The translations under genes and the position numbers were made by a program. 64,000 nucleotides of DNA from Paenibacillus sp. Soil787 (lineage in GTDB: Bacteria; Bacillota; Bacilli; Paenibacillales; NBRC-103111): assembly GCF_001429545.1 (NCBI RefSeq), contig NZ_LMSP01000023.1, positions 130,747 to 194,746 on the forward strand, written 5' to 3'. How positions within the stretch are numbered: position 1 is the first letter of the stretch; each line of letters opens with the position of its first letter. Below the pieces are notes generated by a model. That model ran no database searches. It was not told the DNA's origin and saw only the letters and a program-made list of their open reading frames with translations. Of the stretch, positions 9,604 to 18,167 are shown one piece after another.

Positions 9604-9733
9604 TGCCTACGTATCCATGCTGATCTGGTCTCATGATTCTTGTCCATATCGGATTAACCAGAATAAGACCCTGCGTCTTTCCATCACAATACTTTCATTT
9701 AAATCGTGCGGTAGAGCTTGAAACGGTCTGGAT

Positions 9734-9831
9734 ATCCATCATATCAGCCCCGATGACCTTCGTTTCAAAACGTGGGAAGAGATAGAGAAGCCTCACTCGA
9801 ATGCTCTGATTATTGCGATGATGGATACCTC
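9734..9831 (+). repeat. 98-bp exact copy of an internal segment of yhbH
   Basis: These bases match 18723-18820 without a mismatch by eye. They encode the yhbH stretch [16 protein letters not shown] through MMDT, in the same orientation. The match stops after GATACCTC, exactly where yhbH itself has lost its DTSGSMG codons. There is no start codon or rest of the gene around it. The 5' side is unrelated and the 3' side continues into the xylH terminator. Confidence 0.9.
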
Positions 9832-9851
9832 GTATTGCAGAAGTAACTAAA

Positions 9852-9900
9852 AAGTCTGCTTGATCTCCTTTTCGCAGCCATGGGAGATTTGGGCAGACTT
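9852..9900 (-). terminator. Rho-independent terminator after xylH
   Basis: On the minus strand AAGTCTGCCCAAATCTCCC pairs with GGAGATCAAGCAGACTT and is followed by TTTTT. It lies about 30 bases beyond the xylH stop and closely resembles the jet operon terminator. Confidence 0.8.
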
Positions 9901-9931
9901 CTTTGATTTAATCATTCGCTATTGAAACAAT

Positions 9932-11119
9932 CTAGGATACTTTTTTCTTCTGTCTTGTGTAAATATCTACCCAAACGGCCATAACCAAAATCAATCCTTT
10001 TACGATATATTGCCAATAAGAATCTAGGTTCATGATGCTCATGCCGTTATCTAGACTTGCCATCACAAGAGCACCGATGATAGCTCCGGGAATCGTTCCT
10101 GCACCACCGACCAAGCTCGTTCCGCCAATTACGCAAGCAGCAATCGCATCCAATTCCAGCATGTTACCTGCAGTAACTGTAGCCGCATTCAAACGAGCGG
10201 TGAAAATAATCCCCGAGATTGCAGCTAGCGTATTACACAGGACAAAAACGAACAATAACCGCCTTTTTATGTTAATCCCTGACAAACTGGATGCTTCCGC
10301 GTTACCTCCGATCGCATATATTTGACGACCGAACACTGTATTTTTAGAAATAAAGGTAAAGATAAGCGCCATCAAAATTACGGTAACAAAGGGTACCGGA
10401 ATACCTTGATATTGATTCATAACAAACACGAACCCCAAAATAAGGACCCCGTAAAATACAATCTTCGCTATACTCATTGCAATGGACGGAGCTTCAAAAC
10501 CATATTGGATACGTGACGCACGTTTTCTGAAAATGATAATTACCGTAATCATTAATGAGAGAATACCTAATAAGAGACCTGCTCCCGTTCCCAAATACGC
10601 CTGGCCAATCTTCCGGAATGCAGGTGATAAAGGAGCAATCGTTTTACTGCCACTAACCATCAGTAGAATACCACGATACACAAGCATGCCGCCAAGCGTC
10701 ACGATAAAAGCAGGCACCGAACGATAGGCGATCCACCAGCCCTGGATCAGTCCTACTACTGCACCAAGAGCAATGGTTACAATGACAACAGGGATCGTAT
10801 TCCAATCGTACCAAACGTTTAAGATCGCTGCGACTCCACCCGTAAGCCCGACCAACGACCCTACCGATAAATCAATCTGTCCGGCTACGATCACCAAAAC
10901 CATACCAATTGCCAGGACAGCTGTTCCGGACATTTGTAAAAAAAGGTTAGACAAATTCCTTGGTGTTAAAAATGTCTCATTCAGCAACGAAAAAAGCAGC
11001 CAAATCACCACCAAAGCGCCGATCATTGTATAGGCGCGCACATCCATTCTAAACAATTTCTGTTTGAAACCTTTTGTGTTCGTGCCCGCTCCTGTTTCCG
11101 AACTTATGTTAACATTCAA
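9932..11119 (-). CDS. xylH: D-xylose ABC transporter, permease subunit
   Basis: XylH forms the membrane channel of a ribose/xylose-class ABC importer. The protein is about 395 residues with many hydrophobic segments. It has family features such as GQIDLSVGSLVGLTGG, a long central cytoplasmic loop, and the conserved NAEASSLSGI and IGGTSLVGGAGTIPGA segments near the C-terminus. I chose the TTG at 11119 (LNVNISSE). It starts one base past the xylG stop, with GGGAGGG upstream inside the end of xylG; the frame extends to 11203 only by overlapping xylG. It is the last gene of the xylFGH unit, followed by a terminator. The substrate is inferred from the XylF-like binding protein and the XylFII/LytS/YesN genes upstream. 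Confidence 0.85.
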   Translation of the reverse strand: MNVNISSETGAGTNTKGFKQKLFRMDVRAYTMIGALVVIWLLFSLLNETFLTPRNLSNLFLQMSGTAVLAIGMVLVIVAGQIDLSVGSLVGLTGGVAAILNVWYDWNTIPVVIVTIALGAVVGLIQGWWIAYRSVPAFIVTLGGMLVYRGILLMVSGSKTIAPLSPAFRKIGQAYLGTGAGLLLGILSLMITVIIIFRKRASRIQYGFEAPSIAMSIAKIVFYGVLILGFVFVMNQYQGIPVPFVTVILMALIFTFISKNTVFGRQIYAIGGNAEASSLSGINIKRRLLFVFVLCNTLAAISGIIFTARLNAATVTAGNMLELDAIAACVIGGTSLVGGAGTIPGAIIGALVMASLDNGMSIMNLDSYWQYIVKGLILVMAVWVDIYTRQKKKVS

Positions 11120-11120
11120 C

Positions 11121-12641
11121 TTATTTCCCTCCCGTAGCAGCATACATAATTTTTTCCTGGGTCGCTTCTTCATGCGTAAATTCCGCAGTAAACTTTCCTT
11201 CACTCAGTACTAATATCCGATGGCTCATGCCGAGAACTTCCGGAAGTTCCGAGGAGATCATAATGATTGCGACACCCTGCTGCACCAATTCATTCATAAT
11301 GTTATAAATTTCATACTTGGCCCCAATATCAATTCCGCGGGTAGGTTCATCGAGAATCAGCACTTTAGGCATCGTCATTAACCATTTACCAAGCACAACT
11401 TTTTGTTGGTTGCCTCCACTTAATGTTCCAACTACCGTCTCTATCGAATTTGCCTTTATTTTCAGAGATTGCAAATAGGTTTTGGCACTTTGAATCTCTT
11501 TATTTTCATTAATTGTGCCCCATTTAGAAACAGCTCTTAAACTGGCAATACTCGTATTTTTCTTAATGTCCATATTCATAACGAGACCGTACTTCTTCCT
11601 ATCCTCCGATACAAGCGCAAGTCCCTCACGTATAGCATCCTGAGCATCTTTGATGGATGTCTTTTTACCTTCAATTGAAACTTTTCCTTGCGAACGACCT
11701 GCATATACGCCAAATAAGCTCATCATTAATTCCGTGCGGCCAGCTCCCATAAGCCCTGATATCCCCAAAATCTCCCCTTTGCGAACTTCTATGGAGACAT
11801 CATCAATCACTTTACGATGTGTTAAATCATTTGACCATAACGTGTAATTTTGCACGGATAACACGACGTCTCCGGGCTTCGAAGGCATATAAGGAAATCT
11901 TTCTTTTAGCTCACGGCCAACCATGTACGAAATCACTTTGTCTTCCGTGAGATCTGCAGCTGCTTGCGTTGTAATCGTTTCACCATCCCGTAAAATGGTC
12001 ACCGTATCGCAGATGTCGAATACCTCGTTCAGCTTATGGGAAATGTAGATGCAGGTCACGCCCCGCTTTTTAAATTCCCGCAATATGTTCAATAAAATAG
12101 CGACTTCTTGCTCAGTAAGCGCGGCCGTAGGTTCATCAAGTATTAAGATTTTCGCATTCTTCGAGAGTGCCTTTGCGATCTCAACAAGCTGCTGTTGGCC
12201 AATTCCCAAGGTACCCGTGATTTGATTCGCTTTAATCCTTTTAAGTCCCACTTCATTCAACCATTTCTCCGCTTCTTTATACACCTGATTCCATTGAATA
12301 ATCCCGTACTTGGACCGTTCATTGCCAAGAAATAAATTTTCACCTATCGTTAGCCCTCTTACCAAAGCAAGTTCCTGATAAATAATGGCAATACCCGCTT
12401 GCTCAGCATCCTTAATGCTTTGGAAGGACTTCTCTTCCCCATCGATCAAAATTTGCCCCTCGTAGGTTCCAGTTGGATAAAGACCACTGAGTACCTTCAT
12501 AAGCGTTGATTTGCCAGCACCGTTCTCACCGCATAAAGCGTGCACCTGGCCTTTTTTCACTTGGAACGTGACCTCATTCAAAGCTTTAACCCCTGGAAAT
12601 TGCTTCGTAATCTTACGCATTTCCAATGCTATATCCGACAT
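11121..12641 (-). CDS. xylG: D-xylose ABC transporter, tandem ATP-binding subunit
   Basis: XylG powers import through XylH. From the ATG at 12641 (MSDIALEMRKI, ribosome site AAAAGGAGGGG) the protein has 506 residues and two ATPase domains. The first has Walker A GENGAGKST and signature LGIGQQQ, followed by LILDEPT. The second has a degenerate Walker A region (GISGLMGAGRTE), signature LSGGNQQK and LILDEPTRGID. This asymmetric pattern is normal for the sugar-importer CUT2 family. The frame reaches 12698, but the extra residues have no ribosome site. Confidence 0.88.
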   Translation of the reverse strand: MSDIALEMRKITKQFPGVKALNEVTFQVKKGQVHALCGENGAGKSTLMKVLSGLYPTGTYEGQILIDGEEKSFQSIKDAEQAGIAIIYQELALVRGLTIGENLFLGNERSKYGIIQWNQVYKEAEKWLNEVGLKRIKANQITGTLGIGQQQLVEIAKALSKNAKILILDEPTAALTEQEVAILLNILREFKKRGVTCIYISHKLNEVFDICDTVTILRDGETITTQAAADLTEDKVISYMVGRELKERFPYMPSKPGDVVLSVQNYTLWSNDLTHRKVIDDVSIEVRKGEILGISGLMGAGRTELMMSLFGVYAGRSQGKVSIEGKKTSIKDAQDAIREGLALVSEDRKKYGLVMNMDIKKNTSIASLRAVSKWGTINENKEIQSAKTYLQSLKIKANSIETVVGTLSGGNQQKVVLGKWLMTMPKVLILDEPTRGIDIGAKYEIYNIMNELVQQGVAIIMISSELPEVLGMSHRILVLSEGKFTAEFTHEEATQEKIMYAATGGK

Positions 12642-12668
12642 GAGCTCCCCTCCTTTTCTTTTTAAAAA

Positions 12669-12696
12669 GCGAGGCAGCATACTTGCTCTGCCTCGC
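12669..12696 (-). promoter_or_regulatory. Intercistronic hairpin between xylF and xylG
   Basis: A 9-bp perfect stem, GCGAGGCAG pairing with CTGCCTCGC around a 10-base loop, is followed on the minus strand by TTTTTAAA. It lies in the 64-base gap between xylF and xylG. It probably stabilises the upstream xylF message or terminates part of the transcripts, giving more binding protein than transporter. Confidence 0.7.
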
Positions 12697-12705
12697 ATTC
12701 TCTTC

Positions 12706-13815
12706 TTATTTTTTCACGTTTTTGTAGACATCTTCTTTCTTCTGGAACCCATCAGCAATAACGGTGCTGTCAATATTATCTTTGTTAACAGCTATTGGCT
12801 CAAGCAAAATGGACGGAACATCCATTTTCTTGTTATTTACTTTTTTGTCTGCACCTGTATCTTCACCCTTAGCCATTTTTATAGCGATTTCAGCTGCTTT
12901 AGTGGCTAATTTTTTGATTGGCTTATAGACCGTCATCGTTTGCGTCCCTTCAACAATCCGTTGAGCTGCCGCCAACTCCGCATCTTGACCGGAGACCGGG
13001 ATCTTGCCCGCAAGCCCCTGAGCAGTCAAGGCCTGAATCGCGCCGCCTGCGGTACCATCATTCGCAGCAACGACAGCATCAATTTGATTCTTGTTTGCTG
13101 TTAAGGCATTTTCCATATTTGCCAAGGCTGCTGCCGGGTTCCAATCTTTGGACCATTGATTGAATACGATTTGAATATCGCCCTTTTTTACAAGAGGATC
13201 CAAAATATTCATTTGGCCTTTTTGGAATAAATGCGCATTGTTATCCGTATCTGCTCCTTCGATCAAAACATATTTACCTTTTGGCGCTTTCTCTACAATG
13301 GCTTTCGCCTGCATTTCTCCAACCTTTTCATTATCAAAAGATAAGTATATATCCAAATCCGAATTCGTAATTAACCGATCGTATGAAAGTACTTTAATAC
13401 CAGCCGCATGTGCTTTCTCTACGATGGCTGCAGATGCATCGGCGTTATGAGGGATCACGACCAATACGTTTACTCCTTGGCTGATTAAATTTTCAGCTTG
13501 TGAGATTTGTTTGGCATCATCGCTGTTCGCCGATTGTACGTTGACTTCAGCGCCCAATTTCTTGGCTTCTTCTACGAAGATATCACGGTCTTTCTGCCAG
13601 CGTTCTTCCTGGAGTGTATCCATCGACAAGCCGATTACGATCTTCTTCCCATCTTTTGAAGGCGCTTTCGTCGCAGCTGCAGCAGTTTCTGCTGCTTTTA
13701 CTGGCGTAGAAGCTTCTACTCCTGAACTTGCTTTGCTGCCTCCACAAGCCGTAAGTGAAACAGCAACCACCATTGCCGCCGCTGCTATCCCACTATTTTT
13801 CATCCATCTTTTCAT
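12706..13815 (-). CDS. xylF: D-xylose-binding lipoprotein
   Basis: This is the extracellular sugar-binding component of the importer. The ATG at 13815 (MKRWMKNSG, ribosome site AAAGGAG) gives 369 residues with a lipoprotein signal (SLTACGG, lipid-anchor Cys near 25). An Ala/Thr/Lys-rich linker leads into a periplasmic-binding-protein type 1 fold. VIGLSMDTLQEERWQKDR and NSDDAKQISQAENLI, with VIPHNADA and SYDRLI, are typical of XylF rather than RbsB. The longer frame to 13905 includes a poor N-terminus. Expression is likely controlled by the YesN-like regulator encoded just upstream and by CcpA through the candidate cre. Confidence 0.85.
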   Translation of the reverse strand: MKRWMKNSGIAAAAMVVAVSLTACGGSKASSGVEASTPVKAAETAAAATKAPSKDGKKIVIGLSMDTLQEERWQKDRDIFVEEAKKLGAEVNVQSANSDDAKQISQAENLISQGVNVLVVIPHNADASAAIVEKAHAAGIKVLSYDRLITNSDLDIYLSFDNEKVGEMQAKAIVEKAPKGKYVLIEGADTDNNAHLFQKGQMNILDPLVKKGDIQIVFNQWSKDWNPAAALANMENALTANKNQIDAVVAANDGTAGGAIQALTAQGLAGKIPVSGQDAELAAAQRIVEGTQTMTVYKPIKKLATKAAEIAIKMAKGEDTGADKKVNNKKMDVPSILLEPIAVNKDNIDSTVIADGFQKKEDVYKNVKK

Positions 13816-13929
13816 TGTATAACCCTCTCCTTTAATAGTTAAATGATAACTTCCCCTGTCAATATAGCATCTATCCGATTGGAAAATGGCAGTAATCACC
13901 TTCACTTTTTTACAATTTCAAGCATTATT

Positions 13930-13943
13930 TTAAACCGCTTTCA
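13930..13943 (-). promoter_or_regulatory. Candidate catabolite-responsive element (cre) upstream of xylF
   Basis: TGAAAGCGGTTTAA on the minus strand matches 12 of 14 positions of the CcpA consensus TGAAARCGYTTTCW. It begins with the stop codon of the upstream regulator gene and lies 115 bases before the xylF start. A TTGACA lies between it and the start, at about 13850-13855, with a weak -10 after it. Xylose uptake is commonly repressed by glucose through CcpA, so the location makes sense. The claim is inference from sequence only. Confidence 0.45.
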
Positions 13944-15542
13944 TAAGATTCGTTTTCTCATTATCAATTCTTTGCGATATTCGGTAGGCGAACGATCCGT
14001 CATCTTCTTAAACACCCGACTGAAATAGTTCGGATCGTTGTAGCCGATTTCATAGGTGATTTCCTTCAAACTTTTCTCTGGATCACTTAAGAGGTTCTTC
14101 GCTCTTTCGATCCGACATTCCGTTAAATAATCAATATAATTTGTCCCAACCTGTTCTTTGAACATTTTGCTTACATAGTGAGGACTTAACCGCACTTGTT
14201 CCGCAACCGTTTCGAGCGAGATATTCTCATGTGCATTTTTTTGGATGTATTGTTTGATTTGCAGCATGATAACCGGCTCCAGTTGCAGTTTTACCTCCAT
14301 ATAAGCTTTCGCCATCCCTTGAATGCAATCGATCATTTGCCTTTTCAACTGTTGGTACGTCGACTTCTGTGAAAAAGCATCTTGCCGATCCACATGTACA
14401 CCCATCTCAAGCATTAAACGCGATACGACGAAAAGCAGTTCATACACCCTTTGCTGCGCAGTGACGACTGCAATTCCTGCCATTTCATATCTTTGTATGA
14501 CTTGTAGAAACTCGTACTCAAGTCTAAGCCAATTCCCACGCCGTGCTTCCTCCACAATCCGCTTTTCCACTAACGCAGACACCTGTTGGTCTTCATTTTG
14601 CCTGAGGGCTGACTCATAAAAGCTGATCTTGGCAGGCAGTTCCAGATTACGTGATGCTAATAAAGCCTCATGGTACGAACTTCGGACATCTTCCAGAGAG
14701 TGATAGACTTCTCCGATACCGACAAATAATCGATAAGCTTTTTTGCCAACCGACATTTGTACGAGCCTTTGAACCATGGATACCGCTTGTGAACGATACG
14801 ACTTCTGCAATTGGGTAAAGACCACGACTGGAATTTGCCAAGCTGACATGGGACCGATCCATCCATTTGCCACAGCGCGAAATTGTTCTTTAAAAGCACG
14901 GTAGATCTCTTCAAACTGCAACGAGGGCATACTTACATCTATCTCTTCGTTATCAGGCTTCTCTAAGGGAATGACACTCACTACAATGACAAAATAAGCA
15001 TGCAATTCTTCACGCGGGATAAGTCTCAACATTTCGTCCAGATGAACTTCATGAATATGATCAAACAAAAGCTGCGTTACTACATCGGCTTCTACAATCG
15101 GCAACAGCTTTTGCATGTTCCGGTTCTGAGCAGCCCGTTTCTCCATAAGCAGCTTCTCCTGCTTAATTTCGGTTACAACCTTTTGAATGATTTCAACAAT
15201 CGTCTGTGCTTTACTGGGCTTTACTAAATAATCTTTCACCCCCAGCTGCAAAGCTTGACGGGCATACTCAAACGTATCATAAGCCGTAACCATCACGTAT
15301 TTAATCATCGGCTGCTGTTCCTTGATTTGTTCGATGGCCCCCAGCCCGCTTAATCCAGGCATTTTAATATCCATCAGGATAAGATCAGGTTCCAATTCGC
15401 GTGCTAATTGAACAGCACGGCTACCATTTTCGGCATGTCCGACAACTTCAATCCCTTCAATTCCACGTTCTATAATTTTTTGCAAAGCCTCTCTTTCGAT
15501 CGTTTCATCATCTACTATGATGATTTTAATCATCTTTATCAC
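13941..15542 (-). CDS. YesN-like response regulator with AraC-type DNA-binding domain
   Basis: This 533-residue transcription factor has an N-terminal receiver domain with the acidic pair VDDE at 10-13, phospho-acceptor Asp58 in LMDIKMPG, and Lys108 in YLVKPS. A long middle region follows, then a C-terminal AraC/XylS double helix-turn-helix from about 430 (SPHYVSKMFKEQVGTNY; YNDPNYFSRVFKKMT). It overlaps the kinase gene by 17 bases. An internal ATG at 15533 is an alternative start. By position it should activate xylFGH when the XylFII/LytS pair senses xylose. This role is known for the Clostridium XylFII-LytS-YesN system and inferred here. Confidence 0.85.
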   Translation of the reverse strand: MIKMIKIIIVDDETIEREALQKIIERGIEGIEVVGHAENGSRAVQLARELEPDLILMDIKMPGLSGLGAIEQIKEQQPMIKYVMVTAYDTFEYARQALQLGVKDYLVKPSKAQTIVEIIQKVVTEIKQEKLLMEKRAAQNRNMQKLLPIVEADVVTQLLFDHIHEVHLDEMLRLIPREELHAYFVIVVSVIPLEKPDNEEIDVSMPSLQFEEIYRAFKEQFRAVANGWIGPMSAWQIPVVVFTQLQKSYRSQAVSMVQRLVQMSVGKKAYRLFVGIGEVYHSLEDVRSSYHEALLASRNLELPAKISFYESALRQNEDQQVSALVEKRIVEEARRGNWLRLEYEFLQVIQRYEMAGIAVVTAQQRVYELLFVVSRLMLEMGVHVDRQDAFSQKSTYQQLKRQMIDCIQGMAKAYMEVKLQLEPVIMLQIKQYIQKNAHENISLETVAEQVRLSPHYVSKMFKEQVGTNYIDYLTECRIERAKNLLSDPEKSLKEITYEIGYNDPNYFSRVFKKMTDRSPTEYRKELIMRKRIL

Positions 15543-16974
15543 CTTCTTCTATTGGTAGGGATAACCTCACACATGTCCCTTGCCCCGGAGAGCTCTTAAT
15601 TGTTACAACATCCTGTATGCCATAAAATAATTGTAAACGGTGCACGACATTGCTGATGCCTATACCCGTAGAATGACCCTGCTTACCCTCACTACTTGAA
15701 GCTTCATAAATGTTTTTCAAGCGGTCGTCAGCCATACCAGCACCATCATCCATGATTTCGACGATTACGCTGCCCGGCTGTCTGGATACGCGAATGGAAA
15801 TACAGCCACCTTGGACCAATGGCTCAATCGCATGAATGAAAGCGTTCTCTACAAATGGCTGCAACGTAAGATTAGGAATATTAACATCCAAACAAGTAGT
15901 GTCGATTTCTTTCCGATATTGAACCCTCTCCATAAATCTAGCTTTTTGAATCGTCAAATACTCATCAAGCACAACCAGTTCGTCACGAAGAGTAACTGGT
16001 CTATCTAATTGTTTGAGATTATATCTTAACAATCCGGAGACTGAACTGATGAGATCACTTGTTTCCTCTGCACCTTCCAAATAAGCCTTCTTCGATAAAA
16101 TATTTAAAGTATTGAACAAAAAATGCGGATTAATCTGGCTCTGCAAGCTTTTCAATTCATTTTCTTTTAATCTTAATTTGTGCTCCTGCAGTTCGGTCTC
16201 GAGCTGGGCATTATGCTGAATTTCCGTAATCGATCGCTGAATGTTCAAACGCATTTGATTGAAGGTGCGCGAGAGTAATGAAATTTCATCATTCGTTTCG
16301 ATTTCGATCTGGTCATCATAGTTTCCCAGGGCAATCTTTTTGGCTGCAAGAGAAAGCGTTAAAATCGGACGTGTAATGCCGCTAGCAAATCGGTAAGAGA
16401 ACAGAAGCAAAATACAGGATGCCATCGCCAGCGTCCAAAACCCCATTTTCTGCAAATCCCTGCTACGCTGGATCATCGATTGGTAAAATTGATTATACGT
16501 TTTGAGCTCCGTACTTAATAGGGAAAGGGTGGCTTCAGAAATGAACTTTGAGATGTTGGTCGCTTCATCAAAGTGCTCCTGCGCACGCTCCCGATTGTCT
16601 ATTTCCACCTGGGTAACGGTGAGCTCCATAGCTTCGATTTGACTGTCAATCATGTTCCTATAATTAACTAAAAAAACCTCGTTATTCGAATTTTTTATCG
16701 ACTGCAGCTGTGATTCCGCCAGCTCCAACTGTTTTTTCACCAACTTGTATTCATCTTTTTGCCTCGTCTGATGCTCATCCATGAATCGGTTTACCAATGA
16801 AACCGAATTCGAGCTTAACTGCGAAATCTCATTCATAAATAAATACCTTTTCAGGATGGTATTGTAGGTTTCTACGGTTTGTTGATTATAGAAACTTAGA
16901 GCTAACCAGATGCTCGCCATAATGACCCAACTGCAAAGGGACAACCAGATGATTTTTTTGCGGATTGTATTCAT
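15526..16974 (-). CDS. LytS/YesM-type sensor histidine kinase
   Basis: The 482-residue kinase starts at the ATG at 16974 (MNTIRKK), overlapping the upstream gene's stop as ATGA. It has a transmembrane segment at about 7-28, an extracytoplasmic helical region, and a second transmembrane segment at about 179-197. A HAMP-like linker follows, then a His_kinase domain with His284 in QINPHFLFN and a HATPase domain (VENAFIHAI; DDGAGM; GIGISNV). The extracellular part is a helical bundle without an obvious ligand domain. That fits a partner such as the adjacent XylFII-like protein doing the sensing. It should phosphorylate the YesN-like regulator. Confidence 0.87.
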   Translation of the reverse strand: MNTIRKKIIWLSLCSWVIMASIWLALSFYNQQTVETYNTILKRYLFMNEISQLSSNSVSLVNRFMDEHQTRQKDEYKLVKKQLELAESQLQSIKNSNNEVFLVNYRNMIDSQIEAMELTVTQVEIDNRERAQEHFDEATNISKFISEATLSLLSTELKTYNQFYQSMIQRSRDLQKMGFWTLAMASCILLLFSYRFASGITRPILTLSLAAKKIALGNYDDQIEIETNDEISLLSRTFNQMRLNIQRSITEIQHNAQLETELQEHKLRLKENELKSLQSQINPHFLFNTLNILSKKAYLEGAEETSDLISSVSGLLRYNLKQLDRPVTLRDELVVLDEYLTIQKARFMERVQYRKEIDTTCLDVNIPNLTLQPFVENAFIHAIEPLVQGGCISIRVSRQPGSVIVEIMDDGAGMADDRLKNIYEASSSEGKQGHSTGIGISNVVHRLQLFYGIQDVVTIKSSPGQGTCVRLSLPIEEGDKDD

Positions 16975-17942
16975 TGGCTGCCCTTCCCTTTGTATAGAAT
17001 GACTTGCGTATTTACATTTCGCGGCAAAGGAAGATCGGCATTTTCTAACCAACGCTTGATCAACAGGATACTCTTCTCCCCGAGTGTTGTATTATCATTC
17101 ACCAATATCGCTTTGATCCAGCCCGAATCGACCTTCTCGCGTAGTTCCGGTGTGTCATCGAATGCGTAAACATTTTCTTTATCCCCACGTCCTCGTTCTC
17201 TTAATGCTTGTACGATTCCGATCCCCGCTTCCGCATTTAATCCCACAAACAACTTCATGTCGGGGTATCGGTTTAACACATTATTCACCAATAGCTTCGA
17301 TTGGTTCAGTTCAGTTTCGTCACCTTCCACAATGACCACATGGACCGATGTATGTAGGGACAATGTTTTTTGAATACTTTCAAGCCTAATTCTTTCCGTA
17401 CTCTTCATTTTGCTTCCGGACACTAAACAAATCATCTCTCCATCTTGCATATGAAGCATCAATTCAGCAGCTAAGAGCTCCCCTTCTTTACTATGGTCCG
17501 GGCCTACATAGGTTTTTCTCAAGCTACTTGGAGCATCTGTACCGGCTGTAATAACAGGAATTCCCTTTTCGGTTGCCGTCTGCACCTTATCTACAAACTC
17601 TGGTCCATCCATCGCCTGTACAATAATGCCGTCCACCTTGGAAGCAATCGCGATATCCATATATTTCAGCAACTCGATCTGATTCGAATGATAGGTCCCC
17701 CATACGTTCACCTCCATGTTATTCTCTTTTGCGATACGGCCGATTCCATTTTGAAGCGCTTTCGTAAACGGACTTTCCAATTCCTGCGTAATCATGACAA
17801 TCCGTATTTTGTTCGAAGTGCCGGAGACGGCATCGATCTGTTCATCCCTACTGCTCTGATAAACGTGGTAAACATAGTGGAACGTAAATAGAAAGGTGAT
17901 TAGTAAGCAAGTGGATACGATAAAAACAAATAATTTTGTCAT
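16971..17942 (-). CDS. XylFII-like membrane-anchored sugar-sensing binding protein
   Basis: This 323-residue protein has an N-terminal hydrophobic anchor (about 5-27, no lipobox Cys) and a type 1 periplasmic-binding fold: VMITQELESPFTKALQNG, VDGIIVQAMD, GIPVITAGTDAP, and DDTPELREKVDSG. It is the first gene of an overlapping set with a LytS kinase and a YesN regulator, ahead of xylFGH. This matches the three-component arrangement described in Clostridium, in which XylFII binds D-xylose and presents it to LytS. The start is the ATG at 17942 with GAGAGGAC upstream. Sensing of xylose is inferred from context; another pentose is possible. Confidence 0.75.
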   Translation of the reverse strand: MTKLFVFIVSTCLLITFLFTFHYVYHVYQSSRDEQIDAVSGTSNKIRIVMITQELESPFTKALQNGIGRIAKENNMEVNVWGTYHSNQIELLKYMDIAIASKVDGIIVQAMDGPEFVDKVQTATEKGIPVITAGTDAPSSLRKTYVGPDHSKEGELLAAELMLHMQDGEMICLVSGSKMKSTERIRLESIQKTLSLHTSVHVVIVEGDETELNQSKLLVNNVLNRYPDMKLFVGLNAEAGIGIVQALRERGRGDKENVYAFDDTPELREKVDSGWIKAILVNDNTTLGEKSILLIKRWLENADLPLPRNVNTQVILYKGKGSQ

Positions 17943-18131
17943 AAAATAGTCCTCTCACCCTAATATGATATGTTGATAAGCTTAATCGAATATCCATTTA
18001 GAGTAAATACGTCTTATCATCATAATCCTCAATCTTTCACATATCCCCCGCACACTTGAATATATTTAGTAACAAGCTTTATTCCTTCTAAGTCTGTTTC
18101 AGCGTTAAGCTTTCCATATCAGGAAGCACAT

Positions 18132-18145
18132 GCTTTTGCAAAAGC
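18132..18145. promoter_or_regulatory. Perfect palindrome before the yhbH ribosome site
   Basis: GCTTTTGCAAAAGC is a 14-base perfect palindrome ending 8 bases before the AAGGAGG ribosome site of yhbH. It could be a protein-binding site or a small hairpin. No known consensus was recognised. Confidence 0.35.
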
Positions 18146-18167
18146 AAAACTCCAAGGAGGTGTCCCC

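Noticed and set aside
9458-9721. 87-residue plus-strand frame between the jet and xyl operons
   Set aside because: It runs opposite to the jet promoter and through a terminator-like hairpin, has no ribosome site, and resembles nothing.
9734-9831. Template/variable repeat pair of a diversity-generating retroelement
   Set aside because: The two copies are identical with no adenine-directed changes, and no reverse transcriptase gene lies in the window.
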